The notes under the pieces were generated by a model. That model worked only from the letters and a program-made list of their open reading frames with translations, was not told the origin of the DNA and ran no database searches. Source: Magnetospirillum sp. (lineage in GTDB: Bacteria > Pseudomonadota > Alphaproteobacteria > Rhodospirillales > Magnetospirillaceae). From it: a DNA stretch of 10,000 bases. Below, piece after piece: positions 1-6,716 of the stretch (position 1 is its first letter; the number at the start of each line of letters is the position of its first letter). The translations under genes and the position numbers were made by a program. The stretch is from the NCBI GenBank assembly GCA_020217035.1, contig JAIWOG010000159.1:1-10000 (forward strand), given 5' to 3'.

Positions 1-1325
1 ACGCCGCGATAGCCCAAGAACCTTTGCTGATGGTCGAACACCGGAATGCCGCTGATGCGGATGGTGCGGCCATCCTTGCCTCCCAGCGGGCCCACCGGGA
101 ACACCAGGTCGCGAAACGGCGCCCTGTCGGCCAGCGTCTCGAGATGCGCTTGCAAGATGGCCGGGTCGCAATCGGCCAGACCGAGGTCCAGGTACGAGAA
201 TCCCAGGATGGCCGACGGCTTGACCCCCAGCACGGCGCCGATGCGTTCGGAGACGAAGGTCAGACGGTTCTCGGTGTCCGTTTCCCAGAACCAGTCCGAG
301 GCCGATCCCGCCAGGTCGCGGAAACGGCTTTCGCTTTCCCGCAATTCCTGTTCGGCCTGCTTGCGCGACGTGATGTCGCTGATGGTGGCGACGAACAACT
401 GGCCGTCGTCCACATGGATCTCGGTCAGGATCAGCCACAGGGCGATCTGGCTGCCGTCGGCCTTGCGGCCCACGGTTTCGGTGCCTTCGGCCGGGGTGGG
501 GACGCATTCGTGGTGGGGGACCAGGGTGTCCAGCCGCGCCCCCAGCAACTCGCCTTGTTCATAGCCGAAGATGGACATGGCGGCTTGGTTGCACGATTGG
601 ATGGTGCCGTCGGCATCCAAGGTGACCACCGCTTCCCCGGAATTGTCGATCACCGCCGCCAGCCGCGATTCGCTGTGCCGCAGCGCCGCTTCGCGCTGGG
701 CGATGGCTTGCGCCATGCCGGCGAAGGCGTCCACCAATTGCCCCACCTCGCCGCCGGCACGGGGCAGGCGGATTCCGGCTTGGCCGGCGGCCAGCGCCGT
801 GGCCGCCCGCATCAAGCCGGCCAGCGGGGTCAGCAGCCAGCGGGTTTGCAGGTGGACAACCAGGGCGGCGCCCAGCAACAGCAGGACGACAACCATCATT
901 TCCATGTGCACCAGCACCTCCAGGCTTTGGGCGATGGAAGCGGTGATGTCGGTGGCGATGCTCAGCGTTCCCAAGTCACGGTTGCCGGCCATGACGGGAA
1001 CTCTGAAGTGGGGAATGTCAGGGGGGACGGCGGCTTCGGTCAGCGGATACAGCAACCGTCCGTCGGGGCGATGAAGGGCAAGGGATCGCCACCACAGGCG
1101 ATCCGCCCACACCCCGGTCAGGGTGTCGTGCAGCTTGGCGAAGTCGTTGGCCAGCAGGTCCGGCGCGATGGCCAGCGCCGCCATCCGCAGGGCTTGCTGC
1201 TCCGATTGCAGTTTGTCGGCGATCAGGCGTTGCTTCAACACGTCGAAGAGGACGAAGTGCATCACCGTCAGCACCGCGACCATCAGGGCGGCGAAGGGCA
1301 GCAGCAATTTGGTCCGGGCGCTCAT
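1..1325 (-). CDS. Membrane-bound HAMP-PAS-PAS sensor protein, C-terminal part beyond the left edge
   Basis: This is the N-terminal 441 codons of a signal-transduction protein read leftwards from ATG at 1325; no stop occurs before the window edge, so the output domain (histidine kinase, GGDEF or other) is unseen. Residues about 7-27 form a hydrophobic anchor, 28-135 an extracytoplasmic sensor region, and 141-159 a second membrane helix. A HAMP linker follows (about 160-215, with the proline in LLTPLAGL), then PAS 1 (about 220-320, ending in the typical ATISDIT) and PAS 2 (about 333-441). PAS 2 carries the WFWETD and FLGYRG motifs common in alphaproteobacterial PAS sensors. The start is one base after the stop of the upstream binding-protein gene (TGA-G-ATG), so the two are almost certainly co-transcribed and translationally coupled. 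The natural inference is that the binding protein presents its ligand to the periplasmic loop of this sensor. Membrane and domain borders are judged by eye. Confidence 0.88.
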   Translation of the reverse strand, partial: MSARTKLLLPFAALMVAVLTVMHFVLFDVLKQRLIADKLQSEQQALRMAALAIAPDLLANDFAKLHDTLTGVWADRLWWRSLALHRPDGRLLYPLTEAAVPPDIPHFRVPVMAGNRDLGTLSIATDITASIAQSLEVLVHMEMMVVVLLLLGAALVVHLQTRWLLTPLAGLMRAATALAAGQAGIRLPRAGGEVGQLVDAFAGMAQAIAQREAALRHSESRLAAVIDNSGEAVVTLDADGTIQSCNQAAMSIFGYEQGELLGARLDTLVPHHECVPTPAEGTETVGRKADGSQIALWLILTEIHVDDGQLFVATISDITSRKQAEQELRESESRFRDLAGSASDWFWETDTENRLTFVSERIGAVLGVKPSAILGFSYLDLGLADCDPAILQAHLETLADRAPFRDLVFPVGPLGGKDGRTIRISGIPVFDHQQRFLGYRG

Positions 1326-1326
1326 C

Positions 1327-2154
1327 TCATTCTTCTTCGACATAGAAGTCTTGCAGGCCCAACTTGTCCAAGCCGGCATAATCCGCCGCACTGGCGGGCC
1401 TGGGGTCGCGCATGGGAATCTCGGCGACGCTGTTCTTTCCCTCCGGCGTGCCGGCCAAGGCCAGGAACGCCTGGACGATGGTGTCGCGCTGGGCTTTGCT
1501 CAGCCGCGGATGGGCGGTCAAGGGATGGGGGGGGAAGCTTTCGGTCTGGTACAGGATGCGCAATTTCTGGCGCGATTCGGCGGGGAACAATTCCAAGGTG
1601 GCGGCGATGCCGCCGGCGGCGTCGGCTTCGCCCAGGATCACCGCCAAATAGGCCGAGGAATGCGACTTGACGTATTTCTCGGTGACGGCGATGTGGTACT
1701 TGCGGGCGAATTCCGCCCGTGGCACCAAAGCTGCCCCCATGGCGTTGGGGGACGGAAAGGCCACCACCTTGCCGTTCAACTGCTCGACCCCGGTCAAAGG
1801 CGAATCCTTGGCCACCACGATGATGCCCGACAGGTCGCCGCCGAAATCGCGGATCAGAGGCACGTAGCCCTGACGCTTGCTGGCGACCACGTAATGATAG
1901 GGGTTCATGTAGGCAAGGTCGTATTCGCCGGCCATCAGGCTTTTCTCGAAGGCCGGGATGCTGGGGGGCACGTCCAGGCGGAAGGTCAGGCCGGTCTGGC
2001 GTTCCAGTCCATCCAGCAAAGGGCGCCAGACGGAATTGATGCGCCGAAGGTCGAATTGTGGAACCACCCCGACACTGATGGTTTCGGCGGCGAATGCCGA
2101 GGAGAGAGCCAGGAACGTGGCGACGATTGTCCCGAGTGCGATTGGTGTTCTCAT
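1327..2154 (-). CDS. PhnD-family periplasmic substrate-binding protein, probable partner of the adjacent sensor
   Basis: A 275-residue secreted protein resembling the phosphate/phosphite/phosphonate-binding (PhnD-like, type 2 periplasmic binding) family. Residues 1-23 form a signal peptide (MRT, hydrophobic core, cleavage likely after AFA or AFAA). The mature part starts with the beta-strand TISVGVVPQF, followed by the family-typical FEKSLMAGEYDLAYMNPYHY (69-88), the hinge-side LSGIIVVAKDSPL (108-120), VAFPSPNAMGAAL (131-143) and SHSSAYLAVILGEADAAGG (164-182). ATG at 2154 is preferred over ATG at 2187 because the signal peptide begins there and a GGAG sits 8 bases upstream. No ABC permease or ATPase gene follows; the next gene, one base away, is a membrane sensor, which points to sensing rather than uptake. 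The ligand is unknown: phosphonate binding should not be assumed, since relatives next to sensors are often only named by homology. A G8 run at 1527-1534 (plus strand) lies inside the gene. Confidence 0.88.
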   Translation of the reverse strand: MRTPIALGTIVATFLALSSAFAAETISVGVVPQFDLRRINSVWRPLLDGLERQTGLTFRLDVPPSIPAFEKSLMAGEYDLAYMNPYHYVVASKRQGYVPLIRDFGGDLSGIIVVAKDSPLTGVEQLNGKVVAFPSPNAMGAALVPRAEFARKYHIAVTEKYVKSHSSAYLAVILGEADAAGGIAATLELFPAESRQKLRILYQTESFPPHPLTAHPRLSKAQRDTIVQAFLALAGTPEGKNSVAEIPMRDPRPASAADYAGLDKLGLQDFYVEEE

Positions 2155-2229
2155 TTTCTGCACTCCACGTTTAAAATCCAAACACATGCGTTTGAATTTT
2201 CTTGATAAAAAACTATTCGATATTTTTAA

Positions 2230-2260
2230 TTTATATTAGTGGTGCTTGTGATTGTGCCAA
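2230..2260 (-). promoter_or_regulatory. Candidate sigma-70 promoter for the binding protein/sensor pair
   Basis: On the minus strand a -35-like TTGGCA (2260-2255) is followed after 16 bases by TAATAT (2238-2233) or after 19 bases by TATAAA (2235-2230). It lies in the AT-rich part of the divergent intergenic region and would leave a leader of roughly 70 bases before the ATG at 2154. Assigned by eye from the consensus only. Confidence 0.4.
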
Positions 2261-2321
2261 TTGTATTAAAGGTTTGTCTTCGTCATCCTTTAGTCGGAAT
2301 CTGGCTCGGCATGAGATGGAT

Positions 2322-2340
2322 TGCATTGGCAAACAATGCA
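2322..2340. promoter_or_regulatory. Perfect 7-bp inverted repeat, candidate operator upstream of yjcH-actP
   Basis: TGCATTG (2322-2328) and CAATGCA (2334-2340) are exact reverse complements separated by five bases. The repeat overlaps the candidate promoter of yjcH-actP, between its -35 and -10 elements, where a repressor would act. It could also serve the divergent gene. The binding factor is not identifiable from sequence; chance occurrence of a 7-bp repeat in a region this size is possible. Confidence 0.4.
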
Positions 2341-2353
2341 TCTGCAATAATCT
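2326..2353 (+). promoter_or_regulatory. Candidate promoter for yjcH-actP
   Basis: Two overlapping readings exist. TTGGCA (2326-2331) with a 16-base spacer to TAATCT (2348-2353) is one; the other is an extended -10, TGC followed by AATAAT (2346-2351), which matches five of six consensus bases and would need little -35 support. Transcription would start near 2358-2362, leaving about 90 bases of leader before the ATG at 2451. Confidence 0.38.
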
Positions 2354-2409
2354 GTCATGATTGGGGCAAAGTTCCGCAATGCTCGTTTGCTACCCATCCG
2401 GGTTGAATG

Positions 2410-2426
2410 CGGCGCAGCACGCGCCG
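2410..2426 (+). other. Small GC hairpin in the yjcH-actP leader
   Basis: CGGCGC (2410-2415) and GCGCCG (2421-2426) form a 6-bp stem with loop AGCAC, about 25 bases before the yjcH start and 15 bases before its GGAGGG ribosome-binding site. No U-run follows, so it is not an intrinsic terminator. It may shape the leader mRNA or be incidental in GC-rich DNA. Confidence 0.3.
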
Positions 2427-2450
2427 ACAGGCTTTGTAACCGGAGGGATC

Positions 2451-2762
2451 ATGTCCGACCCCATTTATGAACGGGTGCGCAACAACCCGAAATTCGCCGA
2501 GCTGGTGCGCCGTCGCGGCCGTTTGGCGGCTCTGTTGTCGGTCATCGTGCTGGGTGCCTATTACGCTTTCATGATGGTGGTGGCCTTCGCCCCCGACCTG
2601 TTGGCCCAACCCCTGAGTGAAGGCGGGGCGCTGACCGTCGGCGCCCCCATCGGCGCCGCCATCATCGTCGTCTCGTGGTTGCTGACCGGGGTTTATTCGC
2701 GTTTCGCCAACGGCCCGTTCGAACAGTTGAACAACGACATCGTGCGGGAGACCCTGCAATGA
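2451..2762 (+). CDS. yjcH: DUF485 (YjcH-like) small inner-membrane protein, partner of ActP
   Basis: A 103-residue protein of the DUF485 family, which is usually encoded just before an acetate symporter gene. The N-terminus carries the family-typical pattern [21 protein letters not shown] (residues about 5-25), followed by two membrane segments (about 26-46 and 60-82) and a short cytoplasmic tail ending in [14 protein letters not shown]. The ATG at 2451 is chosen over upstream in-frame codons because a strong GGAGGG (2442-2447) lies three bases before it and because the family begins here. Its stop overlaps the actP start by four bases (ATGA), so the two are translated together. The molecular function is not established; family context suggests a role in assembly or activity of the symporter. 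Confidence 0.92.
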   Translation: MSDPIYERVRNNPKFAELVRRRGRLAALLSVIVLGAYYAFMMVVAFAPDLLAQPLSEGGALTVGAPIGAAIIVVSWLLTGVYSRFANGPFEQLNNDIVRETLQ

Positions 2763-4426
2763 TCCGCATCGCATCCGCCACCCTGCTGGCGCTGCTGAGC
2801 GCCGCCCCGGCTTTCGCCGCCGGCGGCGATTTGGGCGCCATCGAAAAGCAGCCGGTCAACCTGTCGGCCATCGGCATGTTCCTGGCCTTCGTCGTGCTGA
2901 CCTTGGGCATCACCTATTGGGCCGCCAACCGCACCAAGTCGGCCAGCGACTTCTACACCGCCGGCGGCGGCATCACCGGTTTCCAGAACGGCCTGGCCAT
3001 CGCCGGCGACTACATGTCGGCGGCCACCCTGCTGGGGCTGTCGTCGCTGGTTTTCGCCAAGGGCTTCGACGGCTTCATCTACACCATCAGCTTCTTCGTC
3101 GGCTGGCCGATCATCTTGTTCCTGATGGCTGAACGCCTGCGCAACCTGGGCCGCTTCACCTTCGCCGACATCGCCAGCTATCGCCTGGACCAGTCGAAGA
3201 TCCGCACCTTCGCCGCGCTCGGTTCGCTGGCGGTGGTGTGCTTCTACCTGATCGTCCAGATGGTGGGCGCCGGCCAGCTGATCAAGCTTTTGTTCGGCCT
3301 GGACTATGCCGTCGCCGTCATCCTGGTGGGCGTGCTGATGGTGGTCTACGTCACCTTCGGCGGCATGATCGCCACCACCTGGGTGCAGATCATCAAGGCT
3401 TGCCTGATGCTGGGCGGCGGGGCGCTGCTGACCCTGCTGGCGCTGCACCATTTCGGCTTTTCCTTGGAAGCCATGGCGCAAAGCGCGGTGGACTCGCACA
3501 AGGACGGCATCAAGGCCATGGGGCCGGGCACCATGCTGGCCGACCCGGTTTCCGCCGTTTCCATGTCCCTGGGCCTGGTGTTCGGCACCGCGGCGCTTCC
3601 GCATATCATGATGCGCTTCTTCACCGTGCCCAACGCCCGCGAAGCCCGCAAAAGCGTGTTCGTGGCGTCCGGCATCATCGGCTTCTTCTTCCTGCTGGTC
3701 TGCATCCTGGGCATGGCGGCGATCACCATCGTCGGCACCGATCCCCAGTTCTTCGAAGGCGGCAAGGTGGGCGGCAAGCTGCTGGGCGGCGGCAACATGC
3801 CGATCATGCATCTGTCCAAGGCGCTGGGCGGCGACCTGTTCCTGGGCTTCTTGTCGGCGGTGGCCTTCGCCACCATCCTGGCGGTGGTGTCGGGCCTGGC
3901 CTTGGCCGGCGCTTCGGCCATTTCCCACGACATCTACGCCCGCGTCATCAAAAAGGGCCAGTGCACCGAGCAAGAGGAATTGCGGGTGTCCAAGCTGGCC
4001 TCGCTGTTCCTGGGCGCCCTGGGCGTGCTGTTGGGCATCGCCTTCGAGAAGCAGAACGTCGCCTTCCTGGTCGGCCTGACCTTCGGCATCGCCGCTTCCG
4101 CCAACTTCCCCATCCTGATCCTGTCCATGTACTGGAAGGGCCTGACCACCAAGGGCGCCCTGTGGGGTGGCCTGGCCGGCCTGATCTCGGCGGTGACCTT
4201 GGTCATCCTGTCCAAGGCGGTGTGGGTGGTGGTGCTGGAAAACACAGCCCCCATCTTCCCCTACGAGCATCCGGCCCTGTTCTCGATGACCCTGGCCTTC
4301 CTGGTCACCATCGTGGTGTCCAAGCTGGACCGATCGGAACAGGCCAAGGCGGAAATCGCCGCCTATGACGATCAGTTCGTGCGCTCGCAGACCGGCATCG
4401 GCGCCGCCGCCGCCAGCAGCCATTGA
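2759..4426 (+). CDS. actP: Acetate/cation symporter ActP (solute:sodium symporter family)
   Basis: A 555-residue permease, near the length of E. coli ActP (549), that imports acetate and related short-chain carboxylates with a cation across the inner membrane. Residues 1-20 form a cleavable-looking signal peptide ending APAFA, a feature also seen in E. coli ActP. Hydrophobic segments follow throughout, about 13 in all, consistent with the SSS fold. Family-conserved stretches include [20 protein letters not shown] (65-84), [20 protein letters not shown] (112-131), [13 protein letters not shown] (201-213), then [29 protein letters not shown], and a C-terminal QFVRSQTG that is also found in ActP. 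The start overlaps the yjcH stop by four bases, with GGGAG eight bases upstream inside yjcH. An intrinsic terminator follows 24 bases after the stop. No acs gene is adjacent in the window. Confidence 0.96.
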   Translation: MIRIASATLLALLSAAPAFAAGGDLGAIEKQPVNLSAIGMFLAFVVLTLGITYWAANRTKSASDFYTAGGGITGFQNGLAIAGDYMSAATLLGLSSLVFAKGFDGFIYTISFFVGWPIILFLMAERLRNLGRFTFADIASYRLDQSKIRTFAALGSLAVVCFYLIVQMVGAGQLIKLLFGLDYAVAVILVGVLMVVYVTFGGMIATTWVQIIKACLMLGGGALLTLLALHHFGFSLEAMAQSAVDSHKDGIKAMGPGTMLADPVSAVSMSLGLVFGTAALPHIMMRFFTVPNAREARKSVFVASGIIGFFFLLVCILGMAAITIVGTDPQFFEGGKVGGKLLGGGNMPIMHLSKALGGDLFLGFLSAVAFATILAVVSGLALAGASAISHDIYARVIKKGQCTEQEELRVSKLASLFLGALGVLLGIAFEKQNVAFLVGLTFGIAASANFPILILSMYWKGLTTKGALWGGLAGLISAVTLVILSKAVWVVVLENTAPIFPYEHPALFSMTLAFLVTIVVSKLDRSEQAKAEIAAYDDQFVRSQTGIGAAAASSH

Positions 4427-4450
4427 ACTTTTCACTTGCCTAAACACTCT

Positions 4451-4484
4451 CCGCCGGGCCTTAAAGCCCGGCGGATTTGTTTTT
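4451..4484 (+). terminator. Rho-independent terminator of yjcH-actP
   Basis: CCGCCGGGC (4451-4459) pairs perfectly with GCCCGGCGG (4466-4474) around a six-base loop, followed by A and then a T-rich tract TTTGTTTTT (4476-4484). It lies 24 bases after the actP stop. The ribosome-binding site of the next gene begins at the very next base. Confidence 0.93.
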
Positions 4485-4496
4485 GAAGGGACCATC

Positions 4497-5384
4497 ATGC
4501 TTGTTGCGGCCACCCACAGCGGCTCTTTTCACGCCGACGACGTCTTCGCCTTCGCCATCCTGAAGGCGGCCACGGGGGGGCAGGTGCGCCTGACCCGCTC
4601 GCGCGAGGCGGCGGATTGGGACGCGGCGGCGGTGGTGTTCGACGTGGGCAACGTCTACGACCCGATCCTGGGGCGTTACGACCACCACATGCGCGACAAA
4701 CCGCTGCGCGACAATGGCGAGGCTTATTCCTCGGCCGGGCTGATCTGGCGCGATTACGGCCGCGACGCCATCGCCCGGCTGTGCCCGGCGGCCTCGGCCA
4801 CGCAGGTCGAAGTGATCTGGTCCAAGATGGATGCCGGACTGATCCGCGATATCGATCTGATGGATAACGGCGCCATGCAGCGCCATCCGGGGCATTTTTC
4901 CACCGTCTTGGAAACCTTCTGCCCGACCTTCGCCGAAGCCGGCACCGACGAGGATTCCTGCTATTATCAGGCGGTGGGCCTGGCCGACCAGGTGCTGGCC
5001 CGCGCCGTGGCCCAGGGTTTCGCGGCAGCGCAAGCCCAGGACGCGGTGGCCCAGGCCGCAGCCAATGCGGAAGACCCGCGCATCGTGGTGCTGGATACCC
5101 GCCTGCCGTGGGACGACGCGGTGTTCGACCTGGGACTGAACCACGTGCTTTACGTCATCCGCCCCGCCGGCAAGGATTGGACCGTATCCGCCGTGCCGCC
5201 CCAGCGAGGCTCGTTCGGCCAGCGTAAATCGCTGCCCGCCGCCTGGGGGGGGCTGCGCGATCAGGCATTGGCCCAGGTCTGCGGCGTGGCCGACGCCACT
5301 TTCTGCCATTCGGCGCTGTTCGTCTGCGGGGCATTAAGCCGGGAAGGGGCTGTGACCATGGCGCAGATTGCGATTCTACAATAA
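4497..5384 (+). CDS. MYG1-family (UPF0160) DHH-type metal-dependent hydrolase
   Basis: A 295-residue protein of the MYG1/UPF0160 family, related to DHH phosphoesterases; eukaryotic MYG1 acts as an exonuclease on RNA, while the bacterial role is unsettled. The family N-terminal metal motif THSGSFHADD is at 6-15, followed by FDVGNVYD (48-55), the DHH signature YDHH (61-64), a later acidic motif IDLMDNGA (119-126), and the C-terminal FCHSALF (269-275). These cover the expected metal-binding residues (His7, His12, Asp14/15, Asp49, Asp62-His63-His64, Asp120/123), so the protein is probably active. ATG at 4497 is selected because it begins the conserved region and has GAAGGG six bases upstream. There is no room for a promoter between the upstream terminator and this ribosome-binding site, so expression must come from read-through or a promoter inside actP. 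A G7 run (4574-4580) and a G8 run (5245-5252) lie in the frame without breaking it. Confidence 0.92.
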   Translation: MLVAATHSGSFHADDVFAFAILKAATGGQVRLTRSREAADWDAAAVVFDVGNVYDPILGRYDHHMRDKPLRDNGEAYSSAGLIWRDYGRDAIARLCPAASATQVEVIWSKMDAGLIRDIDLMDNGAMQRHPGHFSTVLETFCPTFAEAGTDEDSCYYQAVGLADQVLARAVAQGFAAAQAQDAVAQAAANAEDPRIVVLDTRLPWDDAVFDLGLNHVLYVIRPAGKDWTVSAVPPQRGSFGQRKSLPAAWGGLRDQALAQVCGVADATFCHSALFVCGALSREGAVTMAQIAILQ

Positions 5385-5430
5385 GCGTTATGCAATCAAA
5401 AGTGATATTTGTGGAAGAATTGATATCCCT

Positions 5431-6642
5431 ATGGTAATTTCCTCTCTGGCGGTTTCGTTACTGTTGGAGGGGGCTTTGCAGGATCTCGGCTCGCGGTTGA
5501 TCGACACCCATTGCGATCAGGTCAAGGATGCGGCCCATAGCGGTCGCCTTCCCCTGGTTCTGACCCTGACTTGGTCACTGATGTGGCTGTGGGCCATTTA
5601 CTCCAACAACTACACCCTTGAAGACGGGTTGCGCCAACGAACGATTTATTTCCTGACCGGCCTGGATTTGGCGATTGCGTCGGTGGAGCCGCCGTCCCAA
5701 CAACAAGGGACGCCGCTGCCGGTGGTAAACAAGGATGTCGCCGAGAAAGTTTCCAGCTTTGTTAATGCCTGCCATGAAATAATCTATCGCCCTTATGAAG
5801 GAAGTAATGCGAATTTTGCTTCGATAGCCAAGCAAATAGACTCCTTGGTGAAGGCTGTTAATAGTTTGGGCGGTGGTGTTAAAAAGGAAGATCTTAAGGA
5901 GGGTGAGCGTATATTATTGTCAGGTTTCATGAAAAATTGTCGAGCTGTCATTAATGGTCGGTTGGTTAATGAAGAAAAATCCGTGTATGAAAATAGGAAG
6001 ATAAATTTACCTGGTGGTTTTGGTCGTCTTTTTGTGATGGATTTTGGTATTATTGGTGGTATAAGTTTTATTGTAATACTTATGTGGCAATTTATGTCTT
6101 TGCGACGCACAGAATTGTCTGTTCGTTCTTTTTTTGAGCCTGGCTCTCTGAATTTTTCTGATAAGAATGGATTGTTATTGCGTCCATTTACGTCGCGTTA
6201 TCTCCCAAGTCATATGGTTTATGGGTTCCAGGCTATTTCAGAGCGTTTCTTTCTGATTTCTTCAGCATCGGATCGACGCTTAACCGTGACGGCTGTATTT
6301 CTGCTCACCTTTCCCTTGGTTCCGGCCGTATGGGATGCTGTCGATGCCTTGGGTTACATCAAGGCCGGGGGCTGGGAATCGCGGCTTTATTACGCTTTGG
6401 TGTTGCAGTTCCTGATCTTGGGTTTGATTGGCGTTCTGGTTGGCTTCAACATCGCCAGCATATGGCGCACTCAGTATTTGGTGCAGGCTTGGCAGTTGGC
6501 TTGCCGTCATGTATGGGGCAAGCAGATGGAGCGGGAAGCTGAGGCTAGCCAGCCCGCGCGCCGTGTTCGGGTTGATGTGCGGAGCCATCGTGCCGAGGTT
6601 GTGTTACGGGCCGACGATGCGGGCTGCAAAGGGGAGGGGTGA
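5431..6642 (+). CDS. Unrecognised multi-pass membrane protein with AT-rich central part
   Basis: I do not recognise a family. From ATG 5431 the product is 403 residues. Hydrophobic stretches lie at about 1-14, 40-57 (with WSLMWLWAIY), 200-222 (GIIGGISFIVILMWQF), 284-301 (LTVTAVFLLTFPLVP) and 320-345 (ALVLQFLILGLIGVLVGF). Between the second and third is a roughly 140-residue polar, partly helical domain (about 60-199), and the tail after 345 is charged and basic. The reading frame is open from TTG 5368, inside the end of the preceding gene; ATG 5431 is preferred, but its nearest Shine-Dalgarno-like GGAAG is 13 bases upstream, so the start is uncertain. Base use differs from neighbours: sampled 60-base lines at 5881, 6001 and 6061 have 20, 21 and 19 G+C, against 40 in the line at 8161. 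This suggests later acquisition or a fast-evolving gene. It could be a sensor or stress membrane protein; nothing in the sequence decides. Confidence 0.75.
   Translation: MVISSLAVSLLLEGALQDLGSRLIDTHCDQVKDAAHSGRLPLVLTLTWSLMWLWAIYSNNYTLEDGLRQRTIYFLTGLDLAIASVEPPSQQQGTPLPVVNKDVAEKVSSFVNACHEIIYRPYEGSNANFASIAKQIDSLVKAVNSLGGGVKKEDLKEGERILLSGFMKNCRAVINGRLVNEEKSVYENRKINLPGGFGRLFVMDFGIIGGISFIVILMWQFMSLRRTELSVRSFFEPGSLNFSDKNGLLLRPFTSRYLPSHMVYGFQAISERFFLISSASDRRLTVTAVFLLTFPLVPAVWDAVDALGYIKAGGWESRLYYALVLQFLILGLIGVLVGFNIASIWRTQYLVQAWQLACRHVWGKQMEREAEASQPARRVRVDVRSHRAEVVLRADDAGCKGEG
5760..6300. other. AT-rich segment inside the unrecognised membrane protein gene
   Basis: Within about 540 bases the composition drops to about one third G+C in the lines counted by hand, with codons such as ATA, TTA, AGT and GTA that are rare in the neighbouring genes. 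Lines nearer the two ends of the same gene are higher (37 of 60 at 5521, 33 of 60 at 6361). Borders are approximate and no flanking repeats were seen. Confidence 0.7.
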
Positions 6643-6652
6643 TATATCGGGC

Positions 6653-6680
6653 TTGCGGAAATTGGTCATACCATTTAAAT
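6653..6680 (+). promoter_or_regulatory. Candidate sigma-70 promoter of the lld operon
   Basis: TTGCGG (6653-6658) is followed after 16 bases by TTAAAT (6675-6680). Transcription would begin near 6687, giving a leader of about 30 bases before the lldE start at 6717. The placement just after the preceding gene's stop (6642) and around a palindromic operator supports it, but it rests on consensus matching by eye. Confidence 0.5.
6660..6676. promoter_or_regulatory. FadR/LldR-type GntR-family operator upstream of lldE
   Basis: The core TGGT-CAT-ACCA (6663-6673) is a perfect inverted repeat with the three-base centre typical of sites bound by the FadR subfamily of GntR regulators (PdhR, LldR, GlcC, FadR). 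The extended form AATTGGTCATACCATTT is close to the AATTGGTnnnACCAATT pattern of PdhR/LldR sites. It lies in the spacer of the candidate promoter, as expected for a repressor relieved by lactate or pyruvate. No regulator gene is in the window. Confidence 0.6.
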
Positions 6681-6716
6681 CTGGGCGGAACACAACCCGA
6701 TAACGGGAACGTCCTT

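Noticed and set aside
24..1670. Long plus-strand open frame of 548 codons opposite the sensor and binding-protein genes
   Set aside because: It is antisense to two genes with clear signal peptide, HAMP and PAS features; its product is rich in Gln, Gly, His and Arg without domains, typical of shadow frames in high-GC DNA.
2243..2260. Possible sigma-54 promoter (TTGGCAC ... GC) on the minus strand before the binding-protein gene
   Set aside because: The spacing between the GG and GC elements is 11 bases rather than the required 10, and the surrounding bases match the consensus poorly.
2410..2426. Riboswitch or attenuator in the yjcH leader
   Set aside because: Only a single 6-bp hairpin is visible in a leader of about 90 bases, with no U-run or competing structure, so a riboswitch call is not supported.
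2675..2758. N-terminal extension of ActP by 28 residues
   Set aside because: The extra residues overlap yjcH in another frame, are basic and non-conserved, and would bury the signal peptide that starts at ATG 2759, where a GGGAG lies at the right distance.
2693..4513. Minus-strand open frame of 606 codons across actP
   Set aside because: It lies opposite a full-length, well-conserved ActP; its translation is a low-complexity His/Gln/Asp/Gly-rich shadow with no signal peptide or domain.
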